DNA of 64,000 nt from Topomyia yanbarensis (Eukaryota > Arthropoda > Insecta > Diptera > Culicidae): assembly GCF_030247195.1 (NCBI RefSeq), contig NC_080672.1, forward strand, positions 378,920,166-378,984,165, written 5' to 3'. Shown here one piece after another: positions 30,570 through 42,820 of this stretch (positions are counted from its first letter, which is position 1; the number at the start of each line of letters is the position of its first letter). The translations under genes were made by a program, and so were the position numbers. Under the pieces are notes generated by a model. That model saw only the letters and a program-made list of their open reading frames with translations. It had not been told where the DNA came from and ran no database searches.

Positions 30570-31930
30570 GTTCACTTTCGCAATTAGCAAATGAGAAATT
30601 CCACGAAGATCCGTCCGAAAATCATTAAAATCGTGACCGACCATCTTAGATTCCGATGAAACTTTGCACGTTTCACCGTCATGGAAAACCAAATATTTTC
30701 CACAGGTAATAAGATTATTTTGACTCAAGAGCATCTTTTCAAAAGGGCGTAAACGTTTCTACATGTATGAATTTCAAAAAAAATATGTTCGATTACTATA
30801 TTTTATACAGCAAAACTATCTGAGAACGAGTTACAAGGAATGAAAACTTCTGTCTGAAAAAAATATACACTGTAAAAAATGTTTGAAAGTTACATGAAAA
30901 CAACCAAAATATGATTCAACTATATTGTTTAATCATCAGACCCTATGGTTGAAATATATTTTGGTTGCTTTCATGTAACTTTCAAATGGTTTACAATATC
31001 GCCTTCATGTCAAAAAGAAAGTTGCAGGAAAGTTTACGGGTCTTTTGAAAAACTTATTATTTTTGATGGAGAAATGCAACTAACGTATGAAAAGGTCGTA
31101 ATAAAACAAAATACTTGTGTTGTTAAAACAAAAGCTAAAATATCTCGAGAACTGCTACATTTTAGAAAAATTTTGTTAAGAGCATTTCGATTTAGAATGG
31201 CGTTTAGAATCATATTCAAAAATAAAATTGTATTTTTGACTGCAAATAGTAAGAATTATAAAAATATGTCAAAAGTTGTTAGGAAAACTTTTTTATTGAA
31301 AGCTTCTCCATGATCCAAATACACTAAAAAAGTTGCTTTTACGTCCTTAAAACGATTAACGTTAAATTTTTCACATTTTATGATGGGGTAACGCGAATAA
31401 CTTTTAAAAAGAGCATAAATACACGAATTAATTGTTTTGAAGGAGCAAAATTTCAAATATCTCGAAAACTATCGCATTTTGGAAGATTTTTGTTAAATGC
31501 ATTTTGATTTTAAATGGTGCTGTATTTTTTCTTTTCTCTTTAGATTTTGGATAACAAAATATAAAAAATTTAAAAAAAAATGGGTTTTTTCGCCATTTAA
31601 ATTTTTATTATAAATTTTTGTTTCTTTGAAAAATAACACAACATTTTTTCAGTGTATATTTTTGACAGACAGAAGTATTCATTCCCTGTAACTCGTTCTC
31701 AGATAGTTTTGCTGAATAAAATATAGTAATCGACCAAATTTTTTTTGAAATTCATACACGTAGAAACGTGTACGCCCTTTTGAAAAATTGCGCTTTTATC
31801 AAAATATTCCAATTACCAGAGAATATCATGGAGATTCATACAGTGAACACACTTGCACAGTTTCGTTCGAATCGACGATGGTCATATTTTGCGGTCGGCC
31901 GGTTTCTCAGGGAATCCCTCAAATCTATAT
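30570..31930. mobile_element. Fold-back-type repeat copy 2
   Basis: Inverted relative to copy 1 at 14928-18340. The left arm (30590-30870) matches the complement of 18110-18335, and the right arm (31660-31910) matches the complement of 14935-15170. A central hairpin around 30890-30985 pairs a CAACCAAAATAT stretch with its complement near 30958-30970. It lacks the TTAA insertion found in copy 1 and shows the intact TTAA site at 31493-31496. Confidence 0.55.
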
Positions 31931-32797
31931 CTCTATACCTTGGATATATGGAGCACTCATGTCTTCAGCCACGTTATTTGTAATAAAATTCTCGCAAACT
32001 TTATTGAAGGCACCAAGTTTTTCGAGTCTAAATCGAATTATTGCATCCATCTGGGAGGATTATTCACGAAAATTATTTTACCAGCAAATGTTTTACGTTG
32101 CGGAATTCTTCGAAAATACTTAACCTCCAAAACTGACTGTTTCGAAGCTATATGATATTGACTGTAAAAACTGGTTTCGAGCATATATTTTACTTTTCTT
32201 CGCTATTAAAGTTCGTTACATAAGAATGAGTCCTTGTATACGAAATTGTATTACGCTATTTAATTCAGTACTTAAATGTACATTATCCTTCCGGAAGTCG
32301 CGCTAGTGCACGGAGCGCACGGTGCTCTGAAAATCTAGCGAAATCGTCTTAGCTCACCAGCGGCTGCTTGTTCAGTGGGCATTTGCGCATTATAAATAGT
32401 CACAAACTTGATTTTTTTTTAAATTTTCTTCATTTCCAAGCCTGCATAGTGGCTATTCAAATAATTCATAGTACAAAAGAAAATCAAATACTTATAAAAA
32501 CTGATTCTGGGCTGCTAGAGATCAACGGAAAATGCCTTTTTGCATCAGTTTCCATGAAGGTATTTTATTTAATATTGACATGATTTGTCAATTATAAGCT
32601 CCTCACTAAAAGATCAGTTAAAAAATCCCATTCCCACATTTCACAAAAAGTCCCAACGGTGTTTAAAGTTCTCAATGTAATGATCAGATAACAAACTGCC
32701 AAAGTTCTTATTTAAATATTAAATATTTTTCAAATTAAACTGGTCATCACCAATCCTTTATTTTTCAATTAGGTTCTTTACGGACATAGTTAACCTC
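31931..32797. other. No gene; possible TE terminus near 32288
   Basis: CCTTCCGGAAGTCGCGC (32287-32303) and the GC-rich stretch to 32365 look like the conserved end of a DNA transposon, but no partner end is visible. The remainder is AT-rich and featureless. Confidence 0.35.
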
Positions 32798-33030
32798 ACT
32801 TTTATTGACAGTTCACTTGTACTGTTTACATGGACTTAGAAAATTTTGTGGACGATTTGATTCGCTCAAAGGAAATCGTAATGAATTTTTCTAAGTCCAT
32901 GTAAACAGTACAAGCGAACTGTCAAAAATGAACACTCAGTTCACTTGTGACGTCAGCGTAAAGTATTCAATCGCAAATAATTTTTCTAAGTCCATGTAAA
33001 CAATACAAGCGAACTGTCAAAAATGAACAT
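32798..33030. mobile_element. Inverted-repeat MITE plus a third partial arm
   Basis: Arms about 32798-32843 and 32885-32930 are near-perfect reverse complements around GTTTACATGGACTTAGAAAA. A third copy of the right arm occurs at about 32980-33028. The sequence after the second arm (CACTCAGTTCACTTGTGA) reappears in altered form at about 35189-35205, on the other side of the following TIR element. That element therefore seems to have landed inside this one. Confidence 0.6.
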
Positions 33031-33032
33031 TT

Positions 33033-35188
33033 CGTCGCTGTTGTGCTATCTTATGACAAGCGCTATTTTGAACATTTCGAGAAAAACGATTTTTAAAGTT
33101 TGAGATTGAATATCTTGCAATTGGTAAATAGTAGAAACAATTCAGAGAATACAATTGATGCTTCTGTCTATTCTGTATAAATCTCTTAAATATTATGAAG
33201 ATCGGTTGACTATATTACGAGTTTTTGCTAAACATGTAAACAAAAGTCGCACTCATACGTGTCATAGGTGTGTATTAGGGCATTGCAAACAATTTTTTTT
33301 TTTGAATTCTCAAAGACCCCCCTCTCATATTATGACAAATGTCAAAGTAAGCTCAGATGCCAAATTTCACATCATTTGGACAATTCTAGACCCCCGCCCA
33401 CTTCGCTTGAAATTTTTGAAATTGGTGCTATGGGAAAATATATTAAATGCTACAACTCTTTTTAAAAGGAAATAACCTCAGTATTGGAATGGAGATATTC
33501 TTGTTTCTATAAAAATATGGGGAAGTGAGGTACTGGGTCATTTTGACCCCAAAATCCCCTATTTTTTTAATTTTTCTGCTCCGTTGTGCAAACCATACAT
33601 ATTTTGCAGTTTTTCTAATGTGCAAAAATCTCAGAAATCGAACGGAACCTTTTAGACCTTTTTCCGAATGCGAGAAGTTGGGGTTATAGTGCCTTTTGTC
33701 ATTTATATTGAATTTTATCATTTTCTCGTGCATATATCTCTATTATTCTTCATTCAATTTTCATAAATTGTACCTTATTCCACGTGGAAAATACTTAGGA
33801 ACAAAATAAAAATAGATTCGTTACCGGTAAAATTTAGAAACATCAAATTATCTGACATATAGTCTCGATTTCACATTTTTATCATAAAATCGCACATATA
33901 AACTCTATTTAACAACAAAATTCTTTTTTAATTTACTTATAGTGAAAAATGCGCTTAGGAATCACAGGAGAAAAGTTTTATACCAAGAAAAATAGGTGAA
34001 GTTGAGGTATTAGGACATTTAATGAAAAAATGTGATTTGTAGAGTTAATGTCAAAAAATTTGATGTTTTTGAATTTGAACGCAAGCGAATCTTTTTTGTT
34101 GCATTTCTAAATTTTTCCACGTTCAACAAGGTACAATTTATGAAAATTGAATGAAGAATAATAATAGAGATATATGCACGAGAAAATGATAAAATGCAAT
34201 ATAAATGACAAAAGGTCCTATAACCCCAACTTCTCGTATTCGGACAAAGGTCTAAAAGGTTCCGTTCGATTTCTGAGATTTTTTCACATTAGAAAAACTG
34301 CAAAATATGTATGGTTTGCATAACGGAGAAGAAAAATTAAAAAAAAAGAGGGATTTTGGGGTCAAAATGACCCAGTACCCCACTTTCCCGTATTTTTATA
34401 GAAACAGGAATATCTCCATTCAAATACTGAGGTAATTTCCTTTAAAAAGCGGTATAAATTGTAATTTTCTGATTGTTACTTCAAAAGTTATAGCATTTAA
34501 TATATTTTCCCATAGCACCAATTTCAAAAATTTCAAGCGAAGTGGGCGGAGGTCTAGAATTGCCCAAATAATGTGAAATTTGGCATCTGAGCTTACTTTG
34601 ACGTTTGTCACAATATGAGAGGGGGGCCTTTGAGAAGTCAAAAAAAAATTGCGATGCCCTAGTGTGTATTGATGACAAGATTTGTATGGCGTGTCATAAT
34701 CGTGCTTGTAAAATTTTCAATAGAAAAAAATCATCAATTATTAACTTTTATTTATATCTTTGGCTTTATTTAGTCTATAAACAATCGGTGAGATGCATTT
34801 TAAAGGAAATGAGTCAGGGAAACTAGAAAAAATAATAATTTTTGGATATAGTGTTGCCAAATATGCTATATTTTCAGTTTAAAACTAAAATTGCTTTTTT
34901 CTCACATTTCGTGTATTTTTATTTTGAAAATGATTTTGCCATTGTGTTTCTCAGACATTTTTACATGGAAATATACATCAAGATAGCTTGTGCCAATTCC
35001 CAGACATAGTCATTTTAAGCAAATATCACAGATTTCTCAGCACGTTTCTCGCTATATCTTAGTAACCAAGCAGGATGTCGAAATTCCGAAAACGCCATTT
35101 TGTAGAGATTTTTTAGACCAACAATATGGCATATTTTACTCAGTTTACCCCAAAATGGCGTTTGTCATAAGATAGCACAACAGCGACG
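33033..35188. mobile_element. TIR element copy A (CGTCGCTGTTGTGC ends), split by a nested insertion
   Basis: It starts CGTCGCTGTTGTGCTATC and ends with the inverted complement (about 37-bp TIRs, one or two mismatches). It is homologous along its length to copy B (41259-42031), apart from a 1.39-kb insertion at 33277-34662. No transposase frame is present. The interior includes TCATAGGTGTG and CCCAAAATGGCG motifs shared with copy B. Confidence 0.8.
33277..34662. mobile_element. Long-armed inverted-repeat (fold-back) element with 8-bp TSD
   Basis: Flanked by exact TGTGTATT duplications (33269-33276 and 34663-34670). The same site in copy B (41498-41505, TGTGCATT) is unoccupied. The arms are very long: roughly 33277-33885 pairs with the complement of 34020-34662, including a GGGGTCAAAATGACCCAGTACC-type block. 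They are clearly diverged. Ends are AGGGCATTGC and GCGATGCCCTAG. An 8-bp TSD suggests hAT-type mobilisation. No transposase is present. Confidence 0.8.
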
Positions 35189-35214
35189 ACTTGAGTTCAT
35201 TTGTGATTAATTTT

Positions 35215-35268
35215 GGTTTGCGGGGGTTTTAACCCCCAAAACCCCCCTGGTTACGCCACTGTGTTTAG
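35215..35268. mobile_element. Probable hAT-type terminus (CTGGTTACGCCACTG)
   Basis: GGGGGTTTTAACCCCC followed by CTGGTTACGCCACTG. Read on the minus strand this is CAGTGGCGTAACCAG, a common hAT end. A similar terminus lies at 44079-44117. No left end is found nearby. Confidence 0.4.
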
Positions 35269-35634
35269 TGGAGGCCGCAGTGATTGCTTAGAATTGGCAT
35301 TCTATTATTTGCTTACAAACTTAATTCTATTATACAAATGCTATGAGCAAAACTCAGTTTCCATCCCTGTTTCCATATTATTTTTACAATTTAATATTAA
35401 CAAAAGCACTTTTTACTACGAAATCATTATACATGTGCAATTTTAATTATCTACAACAATAGTACCTGACACAAAAAAAATAAGACACACACCAATACCT
35501 CGTGTATAAGATTCCGCATTTTATTCAAACGAATCCCGGTTAAAACCTGCACCGACACGATAGAAACCACGAAAAATTCGTTGCGCGATGGAGAAGTGAA
35601 CGTTATCGATTTATTAAAATATAAGCATGGCTCC

Positions 35635-35835
35635 TCATAGCCGGCTATCCGAAATTAAAGTTGCTTATTTGGCCAATCGGCAGCCGGCTGCCCAGACCCA
35701 TTATTACATGATTACGCTATTGGCACACTTACTAACAACTCTCCCCTTCCCGTGATACATGTAGAGATGCAGAAGGTTTCTCGGTCCATCGTTGGAAAAC
35801 CATGCTCAGAAACCGCTAAGAAGAACTCGTCTATG
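35635..35835. repeat. Dispersed repeat copy 2 (CGGCAGCCGGCTGCCCAG motif)
   Basis: Block-by-block homologue of 26815-27100, including the CGGCAGCCGGCTGCCCAGA core (35679-35697) and GTAGAGATGCAGAAGG (35760-35775). No coding potential. Confidence 0.5.
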
Positions 35836-38800
35836 AAAATAACATCCAACATGCAGTTTACAATAACTTTTTTACATTTTAACGACATTCAATTAGCTAG
35901 AGATTACTGAGTAGGGAAAGTTATGAAAATTAAAGCCATAGTACTCAAGTGAGAGCAAGGATGTGAAGTAAACAGATCGGAAAATTAGAAGTGACAGGGT
36001 CATTAGAACAGGCTTAATATCGTACGGGCTTAATCTTTGTCTTCTGTTAATGAGGACGAGCTTAGGCAGTATAACTACGAATCACCCGAGTTCACTAACA
36101 TGTGTCCTGGTATCGATAGACGTGTCCATCTTAGCGTAAAGTAGCAAAAATGATTGCATTTTATTTCTTTAATCGATAATCAGATAAAAATCACCTATAT
36201 TAAGGCCTGATAGTAATTTAAGCCCCAGGCGGCGCTGTTCTCGACCGCCCTAACTGTCGGTTCGACATCAACAAAGAACAAAACTCAACGGATATACAAA
36301 TCAGATGACTGGTTAATGTAACTAAAATCCAACCAGGTGTCACAGATATGTACGTTCCAAACCTATACCAAGCCAATCAGCGACTACCAGAGCAGAAACT
36401 CGAATATGAATTATAATATTAAGGCAGACGCTGATTTTCTCTCCCCCTTCTCCGTCAACGTTTCCCGAGCACATTAGCGCTGCAATTATCAGCCTACTTT
36501 GCCGATTCCGAAAGGTGTTATGTTTTGTGGGTAGAATCGTTTAACCGTGATGGGATCATAATTTGCCCAATTAGACCTGGCCCCCTGCTGCTCGCCGGCT
36601 GTTTACCGGTTTCTCGTTCGTCACCGGAGATTGTAAAGAATCGCTTCTTCCAGCTTACGATAGGAAAAGCCTGCACAAATCCTCCCTCGGGGCGGCCTGC
36701 GGTCGGTCTATGTGTGAAACCGTCGTCATCATCGATACACATACGCGCGAAGAACCGGTCGTTAACAAAACAGCACAATAATGGACTCAACTTCCAAACT
36801 TCCTCTCTCCCTTGATTGTAAGGGTGATTGTTCTTGCATGAGATTCTACCGACGATGGATGGATGCAATGAACCTGCGTGTAATGACAACGCTTTTGTTA
36901 AGGGTACCTTCGTTTGCGACGCGACGGTGATAGGCTTTCGAGACGAAATCTGCCACTTCCCGACCCCAAAACAAAACAGAACGGAACGCCCAGAAGAGCG
37001 GAAATTGCGAGGGAAATTCAAAATCGGCGTGACCATGACCGGGGAAAAAGAGGATTATTTGGTAACAAAAGGTTCGTTTCGTTTGCGACGGTTGTTGTTT
37101 GTTTGCAGTTTGCGCACAGCATCTCGAATTAGCCCACTCAAGTTTTTATTCAATTGAGAATCTTTTCTAGGATATACCTTTGTTTTGAATTTGTGACAGT
37201 AGTAAAAAATTGCAATTTGTATGTATTTTTTATTCGTACGGGTAATGTCTGAAAAATTGTTAATGATGCAGAATAATGAACAAGTGGAATGGTGCGATAA
37301 ATTTTCCGCATTGCTGTCTGGATTCAAAATCTAGCTTCCTTGGCAACACTGGCATTCAATATTTATTCTATATTTGACCCGGCTTACAACCTACACTTGA
37401 CTAGTCCGGAACCAACGTGTGATGTGTGTGCTATTTTTGTCGAAAACATCCTTTAGGTTAGAGAATTTGAATACATTATTTGATTTAAAAAATATATATT
37501 TGAGAAACATTCCTAACTATACCATCACCACGTACAACTTCCAATTTACATGTTCTTCCAGATATTTAATGAATGCAGAAGTTCTAATTAACGACTTCAA
37601 ACTCTTTCCGATATGCTAAATAATTGTATAATTAAAGTTTTTATCGCCGGCAAACCGAGAGACGTGTCACTATCGCAGCATCCAATTTAGCATATGTACG
37701 GACGTGTTTATTTTTTTCCGGAATGTATCATCCCGCCAGAAACGGATACAGAGAGGAACGATCTGCAACGAAAAGGGGTTAAATTAAAATAAACATTGTG
37801 CAATTCAGCGGTGGACATGATCGCGGGATGAACAAAGCTTTGTATGAGCACCCGAAGTGTTGTAACATTGTTTCTTTCGCCCGTGAGCAGGGAAATGGTG
37901 TAAATTATAACAAAACATGCGACTTGGTTCGGTTGTCTCGGTAAAATGGTTAGCACAAATTAGATAACTTTTTTAATTATCCCTTTTGTATGGCGAGCAA
38001 AAAAGCTACAAAAGGTTCAATACAAAAGAACAACTACTTTGAAACGTTTTGTTCTATAACATTACATAATATAGCGTTGATGATTTCAAGACTAGTACAA
38101 CGGTTTTACTGATACTACAAGAACTTACGATACTACTGGAGCATGTTTAAAAAAAAGAAAAACTTGTCAGTCATTATTCGAGCAGTTCAAGCATTTTATT
38201 GGCAACCAAAACTTTTAAATCATACCCAACTTGCAGATTCTGCGAAACCGGAATCGGCTTGAAAATGTGCTCCCAGCGAGCTATGATTTGATTTCATTAA
38301 GATTACCTTAGCAATTTGCGAAGCTGATCGGAGGGCGCTCAATACGCCGCTGCCAGCCAGACGCTTTAAAAAACGTTAATTAATTATTCCGAAGTGGCTC
38401 GGAATTCCAGCAGCTCCCGGCATCTCAGAACAGCAAGCTGTCATATTTAATGATGTCGATGGATTGAACATTGAGAATATCGACAAAATATGCTATATCT
38501 CGAATGGGAGACACGGGTGTGAAGGACGTAACTCTATTGTTGGCTAGAAGGGGGTTGAAAAATTAAGTGATTTCTGTTAGCAACAGCGTGGATTGGCATT
38601 TTGAATTAATTACTTTTAATTTATCCGTACATCAGGTTTGATGAAGATAGTGCGTGTTGGAGTTGATTTGCAAATGAGGACTTCGACTGCGTTGCAATTT
38701 GTGTTCAATGTTTTAACTTCATATCGATTGTTTTCCATATGTCAATCTATTTAGCTTTTCAAAAGAACCATAATTGGTGCCTCTGGGCAGGCCCGTAGCG

Positions 38801-39540
38801 TGCTTTTGGCCGGGTTGGCTCCCGCCAAAGGCACTGAAATCTTGATTTGCTTTATGAAAAGAGCATAAGTCGGAAATGAATTAGTAAAAGTACACCATTT
38901 TCAGGTGCACACTAAATTACTGTTCAAAAGTCGAACTGAAAAATAAACACGAAAGCTGCGCAAAACTGCGACTCCAACAAAGCCGTTAGAAGAGCCTTGT
39001 CAATCCCATTAAGAATAATTCACAATTAACAGCGTTGATAGTAGTACGACAAAAAATTCAATTGCAAAAGCATTAAAAGGTGGCGAATATTATTGTGAAC
39101 TTCATCTCTCGATTTCACAATTTCGTAGCCACCCAAATGGATCCGAAAAGCGATCGTGGTCAGTAAAGCAGGGCATTTCCATAAAGCTGTAGCAAAGATC
39201 AACCAAGTTGTCGGAGACCAGCCAATCCTGCACTAAGTTGATCTTCTGGTTGAAATGGTTTTTGGTGTTACTGGAAGTGCTGGAAATTCATTGTTGCATC
39301 CAAATTTCCAAAACTAGGAACCATTTGCTTCGGCTTTGTGTCAGTGCCTCCTCGAGCTGTTATATTTGACGGCCTCTCAAAAGAAATTTTTTAATCTTTA
39401 TAAGGAATCTCATCTGCCTAAAGTTTTTGTAAACTATTTAAAAACAGCTGTCTCAGTCTTGTAGAGACAGCCCTTTTCAAATAACTCAAAATCTCATCAT
39501 CCCAGTCGTTTGAACATAACCTCAAATTGATGAAGGTCTC
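35836..39540. other. Mostly unique sequence; GC-richer island at 36450-37130
   Basis: The stretch 36450-37130 is less AT-rich and carries overlapping open frames on both strands (the longest is 172 codons, minus, 36518-37036). None has a recognised domain. A CAGGCCCGTAGCGTGC motif at 38788-38803 looks like a hAT-type end. I see no supported gene. Confidence 0.35.
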
Positions 39541-39795
39541 AATTGGTCGGTGTTAAGTCAGACCGGACTAAGTCGCAAAACATCGATAATGAGATAATGA
39601 TAGCACTTGATAAAGAATGTCTTTAGCTATATTCGACTTTTGCCAGATATGAAATATGTAAAAATTAGCAAGAATTATGGCGAAAATTATTTTCCAATTA
39701 TAATGTAAAGGGTGCTGCGATTCAAACTTTAAACTCGTTTTTCTCGAAATCAATAAATTGTCACTTAGTGTGACCTGACCTAACACCGACCAATT
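39541..39795. mobile_element. MITE, 255 bp, AATTGGTCGGTGTTA ends
   Basis: The ends AATTGGTCGGTGTTAAGTCAG (39541 onward) and CTGACCTAACACCGACCAATT (to 39795) are inverted repeats. Homology continues for about 38 bp with mismatches (ACTAAGTCGCAA against TTGTCACTTAGT). The target-site duplication is ambiguous because the outer AATT is self-complementary. Confidence 0.7.
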
Positions 39796-40899
39796 ATGGT
39801 TTTATGAACAGTCCCCGAATGGAAAGCGCCAGAGTCGCACTCTCCCTAGGCCAACAGAGCATAAAGGTTTGTCGTGGTGAGTGGCGTAGCACTATGCAGT
39901 ATTTCTACGGAAACGAATAATTATAAAGTCTTTTAAGGGATTTTATCCTCATGATTCTCTACACACTTGCCACTCCGGGCTTTGCTACAATGGCCCATCT
40001 GCTTGTGTTTAGTGCAACTCCGACCTCCCGGCTACCCCGTTAAACGTAACCCGATATGAGTTTCAGGGGACATAAAATTTTATTCCGTCCCGTGCGATTG
40101 CTATTCAAATCACACTGGAGAAACAACCAATCCCTTCACACCACACATGATCAACTCGAATCAGTGGCCACACTGTCGATCTCAACTATATGAACGGACA
40201 TGTAAACGCGACAGTCCGTCATAAAAAACTTGTCGCCAGTGATGTGATTTGCTTACATTAGAAAGGATATCACAATTCTGATCTTTCGATAGATCTATCA
40301 CGGCTAAATATTCCTGCGTCAACTTTTTTTAGAAATCTGTAGAATACTTAATGTTTTATCTTTCAACCGAAAGAAGTCAGAAATGGTCCGATAAAGATCA
40401 ATGTGTGTGATTTTGACAGGAGAGTTAACGTCTGCAATAACGAATTTTATTCTACGTTTGTTTCGCCATCAACTAGGTCTTTTACAGAAGAATTCATTTA
40501 TGCGAGGGACTAGAGCCCAGCGCAAAGTGAAAAGTGAAGGACTAATCAGAAATTGCTGGAAATATAAGAAACTGAAAGACGAGTCAAGGTTCGGTAAATC
40601 AATAATGTGCTCGCCTATCTTTACTCGATGTAAGGCTGGATGCTTCTTAGCAACTGGCTCAAAAAAGGCGAAAACACTTTTATCAGCAACTGATTACTAA
40701 CACTAACTTGGTCTAGTCCGCATGGGCAAAAAGATTGATTTGCTTTGTTTTGATTAGTTCTTTCTTGCGCTCCTTTGATCTGTTACCTACGTGCATTTCA
40801 TACCCAAAACATATCTGTCATCATCTTATAGAGTGTAGGTGACGCCATCTGTTACTGAGCATTTCAACTAGTAACCCTTACACTACGGCATATCGTAAA

Positions 40900-42431
40900 A
40901 TGCCTGAATTTTGTGAGAGTTGCACTGATAATTTTCCCGATGATCGTAATGCTGTACAATGTGGCGGTTTTTACTCTTCGTCATTTTGCGCGAAATGCTG
41001 CGGACTGAACGACGAATTATTTGCCGTTGTTTTTAACAAGTCTAACTTATTTTCTAACCTGTCCTAAAATGTCATGGACAAAGCACGTTTTCGTAACGCA
41101 CTAGTGTCCGTTGAGTCCGCAAACCAAATGGTGATCGAGGAGCTTAAAAATATAATTCGCAACAACATATTGGAAAAATTAAAGGTGGAAATTCGGACCA
41201 ACTTCAAAACGTTGATTGATGCTGTACCAAAAACGCCGGTTTAAGGACCACGGCAGTTCGTCGCTGTTGTGCTATCTTATGACAAACGCCATTTAGCACA
41301 TTTCGAAAAAAAAAACGATTTTTAAAGTTTGACATTGAATATCTTGAAACTTATAAATTGTAGAAACAATTCAATGAAGACAATAGATGCTTCAATCTAT
41401 TCTGCATTTTTCTCTAAAATATTACGAAGATCGGTTGACTATGTTGCGAGTATTTACTATAAATATAAACCAAAGTCACACTCACACGTGTCATAGGTGT
41501 GCATTGATGACAAAATTTGTGTGGCGTGTCATGATCGTGCATGAAAAATTTTCCATAGAAAAAAATCATCAATTATTATCTTTTATTCATATCTTTGGCT
41601 TCATTTGGGCTATAAACAATCAGTAAGATGCATTTTGAAGAAAATGAGTCAGTGAATCTAGAAAAAATAGTTATTTTTGGTTACAGTGTTGCCAAATATG
41701 CTATATTTCCAGTGTAAAACTAAAACTCCATTTTTCTCACACTTCAAATATTTTTGTTTTGAAAATGATTATGCCATTGTGTTTCTCAGGTAGTTTTACA
41801 CATAAAAACATCTTATGCATCACGATAATTTGAGCCAATCCCCAGACACAGTCATTTGAAGCAAAAAATTGAAAATTTCTCAGCACGTTTCTCGCTATAT
41901 CTCAGTAACCAAGAAGAATGTCGAAATTCTGAAAACGCCACTTTGTAGAAATTTTTTCGACAAGTAATGTGGAATATCTAACTCCGTTTACCCCAAAATG
42001 GCGTTTGTCATAAAATAGCACAACAGCGACGAGTATTCTTTTAATTCTGCTAAACGAAAGAGAGACAACGACGATACCGGCTCCAATGTTTCTAAGCTGC
42101 TACGTGGTACTGATGCCGCCGGACCATCGCTGTGAATCGTAAAGATAAAAAGTGTTAATTGTATCTGTCAGGAATTTCACCCGATGTTCCTGTCACCAAG
42201 CTAGCGGCGGATAAACTCGGAAATTCGGACATCACTGTCATCAAGTTGGTCCCTCGTGGCAGAGATCCTGAAACACTGAATTTTATCTCCTACAAAGTTG
42301 GCATGCCCATGGATCTCAAAGAAACAGCTATGACGGCGTCTACATGGCGAGTTGAGATTGCTCATCGTGAGTTCGAAGAGAAGTCGGATTCCAGAAAGAT
42401 TTTTTGGAAACCGGGCACTCAGCAACGATGA
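40900..42431 (+). pseudogene. LINE ORF1 (PHD-finger, CR1-like), interrupted by a TIR element
   Basis: ATG at 40900 opens a Cys-rich N-terminus (CESC...QCGGFY...FCAKCCGL) that resembles the PHD-type zinc finger of CR1-family ORF1 proteins. A stop follows at 41065-41067, and the same frame then continues as a Lys/Glu-rich helical stretch to about 41244. TIR element copy B (41259-42031) is inserted next. ORF1 resumes (NSAKRKRDNDD...) and ends in a YLSGISPDV...KLVPRGRD...FREF-like domain (42159-42431), typical of the RNA-binding ORF1 of CR1-like LINEs. Several stops and a frame change make it non-functional. A nucleic-acid chaperone role is known for the family. Confidence 0.7.
41259..42031. mobile_element. 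TIR element copy B (CGTCGCTGTTGTGC ends)
   Basis: Ends are inverted repeats of about 37 bp with one mismatch. The body matches copy A (33033-33276 plus 34671-35188). It is inserted in LINE ORF1, which is recognisable on both sides. No transposase. No clear target-site duplication (flanks GCAGTT and AGTATT). Confidence 0.8.
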
Positions 42432-42820
42432 CGTCCACTGCTCTTCGCCCATTCCCAACTAGTTACATCACCTGTTTTACATCCTGCATTGCCTGTTCCC
42501 GAAGTTGCCGCACATTCCGAGCAGTTTCTTTCCGTTTTCTACCAGAACGTGAGAGGAATGAGAACTAAAACACAAGAGTTCCATCTAGCACTTTCTTCTA
42601 GTGATTAAGATGCGCGAAGATATATTAAACGCTGAGCTATCGTCGAACTACCTAATATACCGCTGCGACCGCAACTCAACAACCAGTCATTTTCGCCGAG
42701 GCGGTGGCGTCATATTAGCGGTAAAGAACAACCGCGCAGGTTCGCAGCTAAGCTTGTCTGGAATTGAACGCTTGGAGTAAATCGCCGTGCGTATCGTCCT
42801 CCCGCATCAATCTGTATATA

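Noticed and set aside
36518..37036. 172-codon minus-strand frame in the GC-richer island
   Set aside because: Overlapping frames are open on both strands, there is no domain, and no splice or start context is convincing. Composition alone can explain it.
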